NCBI GenBank assembly: GCA_025201845.1
Contig: MU603990.1
Location: forward strand, 80,158-101,718
Length of the DNA stretch: 21,561 nt
Reading direction: 5' to 3'
DNA from: Martensiomyces pterosporus
Lineage: Eukaryota > Kickxellomycota > Kickxellomycetes > Kickxellales > Kickxellaceae
A model generated the notes under the pieces. It had not been told where the DNA came from and did not search any database. It was given only the letters and a program-made list of their open reading frames with translations. Below are positions 1-6,752 of the stretch, one piece after another. The translations under genes and the position numbers were made by a program. Each line of letters opens with the position of its first letter. Position 1 is the first letter of the stretch.

Positions 1-2
1 TG

Positions 3-383
3 TACGTGGATGTGTTGAAGGCGTGTGGCACATTCAATACCGGGGCGTACGAGGACGTGTACGAGCGTGTGATGGGCAAATTGGCAGCATTATGCCCCAG
101 TGTGCGTGTGAAAGGGCCGGCGCCCGTGGAAGAGCTAGCGCTGGTTGCAGCTGGGATACGTGACATGGAGCGCAGTGTCGATGGCACCAACTCTGGCAGC
201 GCAGCTATAGCTTGCGCCGCGGCGCTGTGCAAATTGCAACGCGAGGTGTCAGCTCTGGGAGACATGCTGGCTGACCAGGTGACGGTAGTAGGATGCGCAG
301 TGAGCCTGCACCCTAGGTGTGGAATGTATTGCCGCGCATTATGGCAGGCGGTGCACTGCAATGGAGTGAGACATGATGACTAG
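3..383 (+). CDS. C-terminal part of arm-encoded protein (partial at window edge)
   Basis: This frame is open from the first complete codon of the window to a stop at 381-383. It encodes exactly the same residues as the C-terminal part of the frame at 20699-21559 on the right arm. It is GC-rich, with codon use like the unique genes and unlike the surrounding element fragments. The visible part is mostly alanine- and leucine-rich and probably helical, with several cysteines, and I recognise no motif in it. The N-terminal half, where the right copy shows a possible terpene-synthase-like segment, lies beyond the left edge. Because the arms are identical here, nothing can be said about selection from comparing them. 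Confidence 0.5.
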   Translation, partial: YVDVLKACGTFNTGAYEDVYERVMGKLAALCPSVRVKGPAPVEELALVAAGIRDMERSVDGTNSGSAAIACAAALCKLQREVSALGDMLADQVTVVGCAVSLHPRCGMYCRALWQAVHCNGVRHDD

Positions 384-774
384 CTTGGAAAGCGCCACTG
401 TGGTGCTGCGATCGATGTTCGCGATGACCCGCTATTTGCGACATGACACTTGACCCATCGCGGGAGAGCGCTTCGCCAGCAGGCAGATATGTATGGAGCC
501 CTCTCGTTATGTTTTAATGCAAGATGGCATACACGATATACCACAAAAGACATGATGTACGGCATCTGCAGCTGCTCAAGCTACCGCAGCAACTCTTCAG
601 CCGACACTAAGCTCTCAGCCAGCTTAGATGCAGCTTTGATGATATCCATGAAACAGACATCTGGGCATTGACTGCGTAGGGATCCTCTCGACCTCTTCCT
701 CTTAGTACTAAGCCTTTGAATACGACCGTTTCTGTTGTTCAGATTGAGTAGATTATATCTCGTGTTTATCACGT
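384..774. other. Arm sequence without recognisable gene (left; mirror 20308-20698)
   Basis: This stretch lies between the stop of the GC-rich frame and the 3' tail of element a. Only short overlapping frames occur. One of 63 codons on the minus strand (581-772, mirror 20310-20501 on plus) encodes a basic KRKR-containing segment followed by a predicted amphipathic helix, but I recognise no family. No tRNA, rRNA or tandem repeat was seen. Confidence 0.5.
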
Positions 775-1262
775 TGATGATGGAGCCGATGTATTACCCA
801 ATGAGCTTAACTAAGAGTCAAGAAGCTAGAAGAGTCTTCATAGCGGGGTCGGCTAAGGAGCACAAGAAGTCATGTCACCACATAATGTTGTGACGGGTGG
901 CGGGCGGGATGAGGGAACGGAATTCTCAGTCGATCTGTAGCTTGTTGCGCACTAGCGATCGGTTGTCCACGCTTGCCACCGCGTCTCTGAACGTGACCTT
1001 ACATCTGTGAGTGAACTCTGATGTAAAGACTTGGTTTAGTGAGCGGTTGTATTGCCGATAGTCCCGTTCGAGGGCCTGCTTGAAGTTGTCAATCCAGCCC
1101 CGGTCCAGGACAAGGTGGCCATGGCGCTCTGCAGCAAAGCGAGCACTCATGTCATCTGCTGCCGGGGTCGCGCTGGTGCTGGGAGGTGGCGGCTCTGCCT
1201 CCTGTTCGCCGTGAGCGCAGGTGAGCATGTGCACCCAGCATCTATCAATCATTGCGAAGTCG
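775..1262 (-). mobile_element. Element a: repeat-family copy, 3' end at 775 (left arm)
   Basis: Read on the minus strand, this copy ends in TACATCGGCTCC plus a short ATC tail (780s down to 775). Its last ~110 bp match the 3' ends of elements c and d. Upstream of that it carries a 108-codon frame (926-1252) whose C-terminus, TFRDAVASVDNRSLVRN, matches TFRNVVASSYDHSLVRD in element d. Relative to d it lacks the region between that peptide and the terminal ~110 bp. The 5' limit is approximate and lies where the oppositely oriented element b begins. Confidence 0.6.
926..1252 (-). CDS. Repeat-encoded 108-aa frame in element a
   Basis: This is an intact frame inside element a and an exact duplicate of 19830-20156 in the right arm. 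It has a low-complexity Pro/Ala/Ser-rich segment around residues 20-32, then a charged helical region (WIDNFKQALERDYRQYNRS) and a C-terminal TFRDAVASVDNRSLVRN segment shared with element d. The homology makes it a fragment of the family's coding sequence and not a host gene. I recognise no catalytic motif such as a reverse transcriptase YxDD box or endonuclease residues, so the function of the encoded region is unknown. As a 5'-truncated fragment it is probably not expressed as a functional protein. Confidence 0.4.
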   Translation of the reverse strand: MIDRCWVHMLTCAHGEQEAEPPPPSTSATPAADDMSARFAAERHGHLVLDRGWIDNFKQALERDYRQYNRSLNQVFTSEFTHRCKVTFRDAVASVDNRSLVRNKLQID

Positions 1263-1271
1263 CTAATATCC

Positions 1272-1487
1272 TGAGTCGCAGTACGGTTGGCAGCAAGGGG
1301 TCACAGCAGTGCCTAAGTAGCTTTGTTCACGGGCTCCTCTGGATGGCATGGGTTTTCATGTGCAGTGGCTATTTCTCACGAATGTCCACTGGACACCTGT
1401 ACGGGACGGCATGCATTTGCTTAGTTTCCAGTCACTCTGGCGACATGGTTTCTTATGCTCATTGGAGATACATCGGCTCCATCACCA
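1272..1487 (+). mobile_element. Element b: repeat-family 3' fragment with internal deletion (left arm)
   Basis: This plus-oriented 3' fragment ends with TACATCGGCTCC at 1469-1480 and the tail ATCACC. It aligns without gaps to element d around the family stop codon: WQQGVTAVPK-stop here against RQQGATTVPR-stop in d. It then follows the common 3' untranslated region. About 70 bp present in c and d is missing just before the end, between the GGTTTCTTATGCTC and ATTGGAG stretches. Its 5' end abuts the 5' end of element a, giving two copies back to back with 3' ends outward. Confidence 0.6.
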
Positions 1488-1490
1488 TTT

Positions 1491-1820
1491 AGCTACATCA
1501 AGTTTAGACTCACCCCGAACATCGTCATATGTAGAGAGCCCAGGCGGTACTCTGCGCCCACCGTCGTTTGGAGAAACCCGCTGGTCAAAGAAATCTGAGC
1601 CAGGGTGTAGCCCTGAGCAGGGTTTCTCAGTTTAATTTAGGCAGCAGAATTGTTCAGCTAGTCCTTGGGTTTCACGACAGGGTGGTTATCCAGATGGAGT
1701 GACGCACATGCGACTGCGGTCTGAGCCAGCTCGCCTTTTCTTCGCTTTCTATACTCCCCATTTCCGGTTATCCACGCCTTGTTAAGGATCTATGTCCCCA
1801 ATATATCCATCCGGCCAACC
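1491..1820. other. Arm sequence between elements b and c (mirror 19262-19591)
   Basis: No gene or motif was recognised in this stretch. It contains AT-rich and pyrimidine-rich pieces, and short frames only. It may be the 5' part of the copy that ends at 2930 or host sequence trapped between insertions. Confidence 0.4.
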
Positions 1821-1838
1821 TGCTTACACTAATCACTT
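1821..1838. repeat. 18-bp target-site duplication, left member (left arm)
   Basis: TGCTTACACTAATCACTT occurs perfectly here and again at 2002-2019, bracketing the 163-bp element c. The perfect flanking direct repeat is the sequence signature of an insertion. The length of 18 bp is in the range usual for LINE/SINE target-primed insertion and longer than is usual for cut-and-paste DNA transposons. Confidence 0.85.
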
Positions 1839-2001
1839 CTTGATGATGATGGAGCCGATGTATTTCCAGTAAACTTGGAACCAAGAAATTAGAAGAGCCC
1901 CCATAGCAGCGTCGGCTAAGAAACACAAGAAACCATGTCGCCAGGGTAGCAGGAAGCTAAGCAAGCACACGCTGTCCCTCACAGGTGTCCAGAGAACATG
2001 T
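1839..2001 (-). mobile_element. Element c: 163-bp 5'-truncated retroelement copy (left arm)
   Basis: Read on the minus strand, this copy begins abruptly inside the family 3' untranslated region (ACATGTTCTCTGG) and ends in TACATCGGCTCC followed by three ATC units and AAG. Exact 18-bp direct repeats lie on both sides. The 5' truncation, simple-sequence 3' tail and long target-site duplication together fit non-LTR (LINE or SINE) retrotransposition. The mirror copy is at 19081-19243. Confidence 0.8.
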
Positions 2002-2019
2002 TGCTTACACTAATCACTT
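2002..2019. repeat. 18-bp target-site duplication, right member (left arm)
   Basis: This is the second perfect copy of TGCTTACACTAATCACTT, immediately after element c. Removing 1839-2019 restores a continuous pre-insertion sequence. Confidence 0.85.
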
Positions 2020-2257
2020 TATCACTCCTTGCCTCTCTTTCACCATTTAAGATCAGCCCTTGCCAAGTCTTCCCTGGCTTTCTTCAGGACAGTTTTCATC
2101 TTCGCTTAACAGGCCTCATAGCCACCAACTCTTGAAGAGTCACTGCACATTTACACTCAATTCTGTATTCGCCATTTGAATTTCTTTGCGGGGCTCTTAC
2201 CACATCTTGCTGCTATAGTGTCCGTTGTCTCTGCTCAATTTCTTCTATTCTTGCTAG

Positions 2258-2706
2258 ATGGCCAGTACTACTGAGTTCTCAAGAAGCGAGTGCTGCAAAG
2301 CACTACTGTTTGTATCCTTTCAATTGATGATTGGTGATATAAACATGCGCCAGTGTGTTGCGCGAGGTCTGAGAATAATGGATAAATGCAATATGGATTC
2401 TGATGACTTGGAGAAAACTTGTCAAGTTGAGTTTGACAGTTTGATGCAGTGGGCAAAGGATTACAAGCGGGACGAAAGGATAGATGATTCATCAGACTCT
2501 TCAGAAGTACCACTTTCAGAAATGTGGTGGCAAGCTCATACGACCACTCGCTAGTGCGCGACCAACAGAGCGGGTTCCAGACAGCGACAGCAGGTGGTGT
2601 ACCGAGCTTTCCAAAAACCTTTGCCGACCGCGATCTAGAGTTCAGGGAGTTTCGCAGGTCCATGTTGCGAGGCCGGCAACAAGGAGCAACAACAGTGCCT
2701 AGGTGA
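2258..2706 (+). pseudogene. Frameshifted coding remnant of element d
   Basis: A 98-codon frame starting at ATG 2258 runs to a stop at 2554. A second frame, open from 2488, continues with TFRNVVASSYDHSLVRD and ends RQQGATTVPR-stop at 2706. The second frame is the one conserved with element a (TFRDAVAS..SLVRN) and with the C-terminus of element b, so a frame change around 2488-2515 probably broke an originally continuous frame. The same break is present in the right arm (18376-18824), although the two copies differ at several residues. The protein type is not recognised. It has a charged, acidic/serine-rich stretch and no visible reverse-transcriptase or nuclease motif. Confidence 0.5.
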
Positions 2707-2930
2707 TTTTATTCACGGGCCTCCCGGATGGCATGGGTTTCCATGTGCAGTGATTCTCTTATGGATGTCTTCTGGACGCCTGGGCGGGACAGCGTGTGCT
2801 TGCTTAGTTTCCTATCGCTCTGGGAACATAGTTTCTTGTACTCCTTAGCCGACCCCGCTACGGGGACTCCTCCAGTTTCTTGGTTTTAGTCAAGTTCATT
2901 GGAAATACATCGGCTCCACCATCATCAGCG
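2258..2930 (+). mobile_element. Element d: longest repeat-family copy, 3' end at inner edge of left arm
   Basis: This plus-oriented copy ends at 2906-2917 (TACATCGGCTCC) and a CACCATCATCAG tail, exactly where similarity between the arms stops. It carries a coding remnant (2258-2706) and about 220 bp of 3' untranslated sequence shared with elements a, b and c. The 5' limit is unknown. The copy may extend left across the c insertion to about 1491, because upstream sequence reads like a pyrimidine-rich leader. Its 3' variant (GACAGCGTGTGCTTGC) matches element c better than the mirror copy d' does. Confidence 0.65.
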
Positions 2931-3021
2931 TGGCATCATGTACATCGCAGTCCAGGGGCAGCTGGTATATTGATTGAGGTTGTCAATGGTATAGAAACAA
3001 GAACCACGCCATCTTAAAGTA

Positions 3022-4476
3022 TTAGACAGACAGCTCAGCAGGCTTCTTAGCGGCCAGCACATCGGCGTACGGCTCCAGAGCGGGCCTGACATGCTTGGCA
3101 ACGAACTTGTCCACCTGCTGGGGGGCACGGCCAATAAATGTAGAGGGATCCAGCAGCGCGTCCAGCTCGTTCTTAATCGGCGCAAAGTACTCGGTGTTCT
3201 TGACGCGCTCGATCAGATCGTTCTCGCCTCCTTCCTGCTTGACCACGGCAGCAGCCTGGTGCGAGAGGACGCGAATCTCCTCGTGGCACTCCTGCCTGTC
3301 GCCACCCTTCTTGACCATAGCCATGATGATGTTCTCGGTCGCCATGAACGGCAGCTCGCTGCGGATGCGCCTGTTGATGACCTTGGGGTACACGACCAGA
3401 CCCTCGACGACGTTCTGCAGGGTAGTCAGGACGATGTCAGCGGTGAGGCAGGCCTCGGGGATCGAGATGCGGCGGTTGGCCGAGTCATCGAGGGTGCGCT
3501 CGAGCCACTGGACGGACGCGGTCTGGAGGACGTCGCCGATGAGGACCATGAGGTGGCGGGAGAGCGAGCAAATGCGCTCGGACCTCATGGGGTTGCGCTT
3601 GTATGCCATGGCGGAGGATCCAATCTGGTCCTTCTCAAAGGGCTCCTCGATCTCCTTCAGATTGGCCAGGAGGCGGATGTCGGTGGCAATGCGATGGGCG
3701 GTGGCGCCGAAGGACGAGAGCGGAGCGAGGAAGTCGACATCGATCTTGCGCGAGTAGGTCTGGCCGCACACGGGGTAGCAGGTGGAGAACCCGCTGAGCT
3801 CGGTGACCAGCTCGTCGAGCTCCTCGACCTTGTCGTGGTCGCCGTTGAACAGGGCAAGGAACGATGCCTGCGTGCCGGTGGTTCCCTTGACGCCGCGGAA
3901 CCCGAGATCGTCGCGGGCCCTCTGCATGTTGCGGAGGTCCCACAGGAGCTCCTGGATCCACAGGGTGGCTCTCTTGCCAACAGTGGTCAGCTGGGCGGGC
4001 TGGAAGTGGGTGAAGCCCAGAGTGGGCAGATCGCGGTACTTCTCGGCAAAGGCAGAGAGGTGGTCGATGACGCAGACGAGCTTCTTGATCAGCAGGTCCA
4101 TGGCGTCGCGGAAGATGATCAGGTCCGCGTTGTCGGTGACAAAGCACGAGGTGGCTCCAAGGTGGATGATGCCGGCGGCGGCGGGCGCGGCAATGCCAAA
4201 GGTGTGGACGTGGGCCATGACGTCGTGGCGACGGCGCTTCTCCTCGGCAGCAGCCAGCTCGTAGTCGATGTTGTCAAAGTTCTCCTTCATCTGCTCCAGG
4301 GCCTCGTCGGTGATGCCCGGAAGACCGAGCTGCTTCTCGGCGACGGCCAGGTTGTACCACAGGCGGCGCCAGGTGCCGAAGCGCTTGTTGTTGGAGAAGT
4401 TGGCAGCCATCTCGGGCGACGCATAGCGCGAGGTGAGCGGGCTCTGGTACTTTGCGTTGGGGTCGGCTGCAGACAT
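3022..4476 (-). CDS. ADE13: Adenylosuccinate lyase
   Basis: This cytosolic enzyme of purine synthesis cleaves SAICAR to AICAR plus fumarate, and adenylosuccinate to AMP plus fumarate. The frame is 484 codons without introns, close to the usual eukaryotic length of about 480. The fumarase/aspartase-superfamily signature [10 protein letters not shown] lies at residues 287-296 on the flexible catalytic loop. TSCFVTDN at about 109-116 and THFQPAQ at 156-162 are the other substrate-binding blocks. The frame is open farther upstream, but I chose ATG 4476 ([11 protein letters not shown]) because family homology begins there and a TATA-like element lies about 100 bp upstream of it. The next gene upstream, LEM3/CDC50, is on the same strand with its own gap, so the two are separate transcripts. 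Identification is secure. Confidence 0.97.
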   Translation of the reverse strand: MSAADPNAKYQSPLTSRYASPEMAANFSNNKRFGTWRRLWYNLAVAEKQLGLPGITDEALEQMKENFDNIDYELAAAEEKRRRHDVMAHVHTFGIAAPAAAGIIHLGATSCFVTDNADLIIFRDAMDLLIKKLVCVIDHLSAFAEKYRDLPTLGFTHFQPAQLTTVGKRATLWIQELLWDLRNMQRARDDLGFRGVKGTTGTQASFLALFNGDHDKVEELDELVTELSGFSTCYPVCGQTYSRKIDVDFLAPLSSFGATAHRIATDIRLLANLKEIEEPFEKDQIGSSAMAYKRNPMRSERICSLSRHLMVLIGDVLQTASVQWLERTLDDSANRRISIPEACLTADIVLTTLQNVVEGLVVYPKVINRRIRSELPFMATENIIMAMVKKGGDRQECHEEIRVLSHQAAAVVKQEGGENDLIERVKNTEYFAPIKNELDALLDPSTFIGRAPQQVDKFVAKHVRPALEPYADVLAAKKPAELSV

Positions 4477-4996
4477 GGCTTGGAAAGCGAGGTGTTTGGT
4501 GAAGAGTAGAGAACAGGACCTGTGTGGAGAGACAAGAGAGGGCGGCGGGAGCAGGCTGCGTGGGCGAGGCCGCTCCTTATTTACCCAGCAGCGCCCCGCG
4601 GCCCCCAACCCTGTGCTGGTACTTGATACCAGGGCCACGAGAAAACTTTTCGTTCACTCACTCTGCCTGGTCGATCCCCAGCCCAAACATCCCCCACTCC
4701 TCTCGCAGATAACAGAGGCGCTGTCCTGAGCCAGCTCCCGGTCGAATGGGAGGCGGGGGATGTGACTTTTGCTGCTCGGTTCACACGCCGATCGTTCACA
4801 CAGTCCCGCCTCTGGGTCTTCTGACACAGCACCGCCACGGCCCGCGCGCATTGCTGGAGCCCGCAGCCGAGTGGACGCGTTCGAGGCAGCACCAGTAACC
4901 CCCTTCCCGCTCATTAAGCACATAAAGGTTTCATTCACAGATCAAAGGCTAAAGGATAGAGATGTGGATAAGTGGCAGTGGAGTAAAAAGAGGCAC
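4477..4996. other. Intergenic region, ADE13 promoter and CDC50 3' flank
   Basis: These 520 bp separate the CDC50 stop from the ADE13 start on the same strand. Apart from the TATA-like element I see no conserved RNA gene or coding unit; the frames here are short or antisense extensions of the neighbours. Confidence 0.5.
4577..4583 (-). promoter_or_regulatory. TATA-like element upstream of ADE13
   Basis: TAAATAA on the minus strand lies about 100 bp upstream of ATG 4476 in otherwise GC-rich sequence. Its position supports the [11 protein letters not shown] start over upstream in-frame codons. It is a short motif and could be chance. Confidence 0.35.
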
Positions 4997-6199
4997 TCAT
5001 GGGCGCCGGCGGAGTCCCTGGCCCTGGCCCGGGCGGTTCATCGACGAGGAAGCCTGTCCCAGCGAGTTGTCCGCCAGGCCGGACTGCACCTGCTGGTTCC
5101 ACGACAGGTACGTGTGGTCGCCCAGCCTCCTCGGGCGGTAGATATGGCGGATCGTGAAGATGCACCCCAGCAGCACACAGAGACCACCAACGACGATGAA
5201 TGCAATGCCCAGGACGGGGTTCCTGCCGCCAATAAACGACGTGGTCGAGATGACAATGGACTTGGTGCCTCCGTATGCCGTCGTGTTGTAGTTCATCTCG
5301 ACATCGATTTGGTAGAACCCGCTCTTCATCTTGTCGCTGGTGTTCTTCATGTACAGCTTGCGGAACGTCGGGAGACCGGCCGTCCTCATCCACACCTGGA
5401 AGTGCTCGTCGTTCTGCAAGTCAGGCAGCGAATCGTTGTACCCGTCCTTGTACTTTGCGCGCCAGTTGGGCGGCGGGAAGACCTCGTCGGCCTTGTAGCT
5501 GGTGGGGTTGAATCTCTTCCTATCCGCACTCCAGGCAATGCCCTTATCCGTCATCTGGTATGTCTGATTGGCGCTATCCGTGTTCGACGGGTTGATAAGC
5601 ATCGGCTGGGAAATGGTGTCGTTGAACATTGAGTTGGCAATAAGGCCGCATGGGTAGTAGGGCTTCTTCTTGCTGCCGTTCTCCGAGTGCACGTCAAGAG
5701 GGCTGCAGTCGCCGCCTTGGATCTCCGACGCACTGCGGCGCTTGCCCTTCAGCTGGTCGACGTCAAAGCTCTTAGTGTACCTGCGGTGGTTCTGGTAAAA
5801 GTTGGTCAGGCGGTAGTACAGGAACACGCTCGGGTCCAGGTCCTTTGGCAGATTGAAAACGATCGAGCATATCCTCGTGTCGCTGTCAAACTTCTCGGTT
5901 GGTTTGGGTATCGACTTGCTATCGATTCCATGCAGGTGGTATTCGTAGAGGCTCGAGTCCAGTGTGGTACTCGTGTTTGGGAGGTCCATGCAGCGGGTGT
6001 AGTCCAGGCGGATTTCGTTGACGCGCTCGGAAGCCCATAGAAGCCAGCCGCCGATGGGCGCGAAGATAATGCCGATTATGAAGAAGGTGGGCAGAACGCT
6101 CTTGGGCGTCAGGAGCGGCTGCCAGGCGCGCAGACGCTGCTGCTTGAAGGCTGTGTTGGAGGGCCGCTTGCTCTTCGCCTCGGTGTTGCCGCCGGCCAT
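4997..6199 (-). CDS. LEM3/CDC50-family beta subunit of P4-ATPase lipid flippase
   Basis: The frame has 400 codons and no intron. CDC50 proteins are obligatory partners of P4-ATPases and are needed for their ER exit and for phospholipid translocation at Golgi, endosome or plasma membrane. The N-terminus has the family hallmark: a basic stretch with NTAFKQQRLRAWQP, then TM1 at about residues 35-56 (FFIIGIIFAPIGGWLLWAS). A large cysteine-containing ectodomain follows with several N-glycosylation sequons (NTST, NDTI, NQTY, NDSL, NTSD, NTTA). TM2 is at about 328-350 (PVLGIAFIVVGGLCVLLGC), followed by a cytosolic RHIYRPRRLGD tail. Both termini are therefore cytosolic. Which paralogue it is (Cdc50, Lem3 or Crf1 type) cannot be told. 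The gene is divergent from FPGS across a 553-bp shared promoter region. Confidence 0.95.
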   Translation of the reverse strand: MAGGNTEAKSKRPSNTAFKQQRLRAWQPLLTPKSVLPTFFIIGIIFAPIGGWLLWASERVNEIRLDYTRCMDLPNTSTTLDSSLYEYHLHGIDSKSIPKPTEKFDSDTRICSIVFNLPKDLDPSVFLYYRLTNFYQNHRRYTKSFDVDQLKGKRRSASEIQGGDCSPLDVHSENGSKKKPYYPCGLIANSMFNDTISQPMLINPSNTDSANQTYQMTDKGIAWSADRKRFNPTSYKADEVFPPPNWRAKYKDGYNDSLPDLQNDEHFQVWMRTAGLPTFRKLYMKNTSDKMKSGFYQIDVEMNYNTTAYGGTKSIVISTTSFIGGRNPVLGIAFIVVGGLCVLLGCIFTIRHIYRPRRLGDHTYLSWNQQVQSGLADNSLGQASSSMNRPGQGQGLRRRP

Positions 6200-6752
6200 T
6201 TTTCCGAGCTAGATTCTGCTGCCTTGGCTAAGCGGGAGATTTCAGAGAGGGGGAATGGAAGATGGAGGGGAGAGGGCGAGCAATGTGCGGGGGTCTAGGC
6301 AATAAAGATGAGCTGAAGGACAGAGGAGGAGAGAAGAGGGAAGCCAATAACAGTGGGGCGCGTTCATGCCAGGACACCACGCTATTAATACTCGCTGTTC
6401 CGCACTGAGCACAAAAATCAGCCGTCGGCGCACGCAGCCAAGACAAATCATATGGGCCATTTGATGCATGTTCTAGGCGCTGCAAGAGAGCCTTCCATTT
6501 CCCTTCTTGGCCAGCTCAGCCCTCCAGCCGCAAACGCCTGCTCTGGTACTGCGGGAGAATAGGGGCTGTGAATTAACGGCACCCAGCGCGCCGTTCACAC
6601 AGCTCACGCCAGCGGATTTGCTCCGCCCAGATAGGAGGCGCGCATGAATGCCGGAAGCCCCGCAGCCTGCTCTCCTCCCAAGCCCTCCACTTGTGACTTT
6701 ACTCCTCCCCCCAACAGCAAGCAGACGGGCAACAATCCTCCCTCAAAATAAC
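6200..6752. other. Divergent promoter region between CDC50 and FPGS
   Basis: These 553 bp lie between two start codons that point away from each other, so both promoters must be here or very near. The sequence is purine-rich on the plus strand at 6240-6350, that is pyrimidine-rich upstream of the CDC50 start. I see no clear TATA box and no RNA gene. Confidence 0.5.

Larger units (their letters stand above)
1..2930. repeat. Left arm of long inverted repeat
   Basis: This arm is the reverse complement of the right arm at 18152-21081, with mirror coordinates summing to 21082 and no indel to at least about 2706. By eye, 1-2239 is identical between arms. The first difference I find is at 2240. From there to about 2580 a few percent of bases differ; 2580-2620 is a dense cluster of differences; 2623-2700 is identical again; 2700-2930 differs at about one base in five. 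The inner edge coincides with the 3' end of a repeat-family element (TACATCGGCTCC plus ATC tail). The arm contains nested element fragments and a truncated GC-rich reading frame. It is cut by the window start, because its mirror continues beyond 21081. Confidence 0.97.

Noticed and set aside
2268..2663. 131-codon minus-strand frame in element d (112 codons in the right arm)
   Set aside because: It is antisense to the frame whose peptide is conserved among elements a, b and d, and its length is not preserved between the arms.
3091..4509. Long plus-strand open frame (472 codons) across ADE13
   Set aside because: It is exactly antisense to the conserved adenylosuccinate lyase; GC-rich third positions produce long open antisense frames. 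The translation is low in aromatic residues and matches no family.
4769..5632. 287-codon plus-strand frame across the 3' half of CDC50
   Set aside because: Antisense shadow of a clear LEM3/CDC50 protein, with no recognisable motif.
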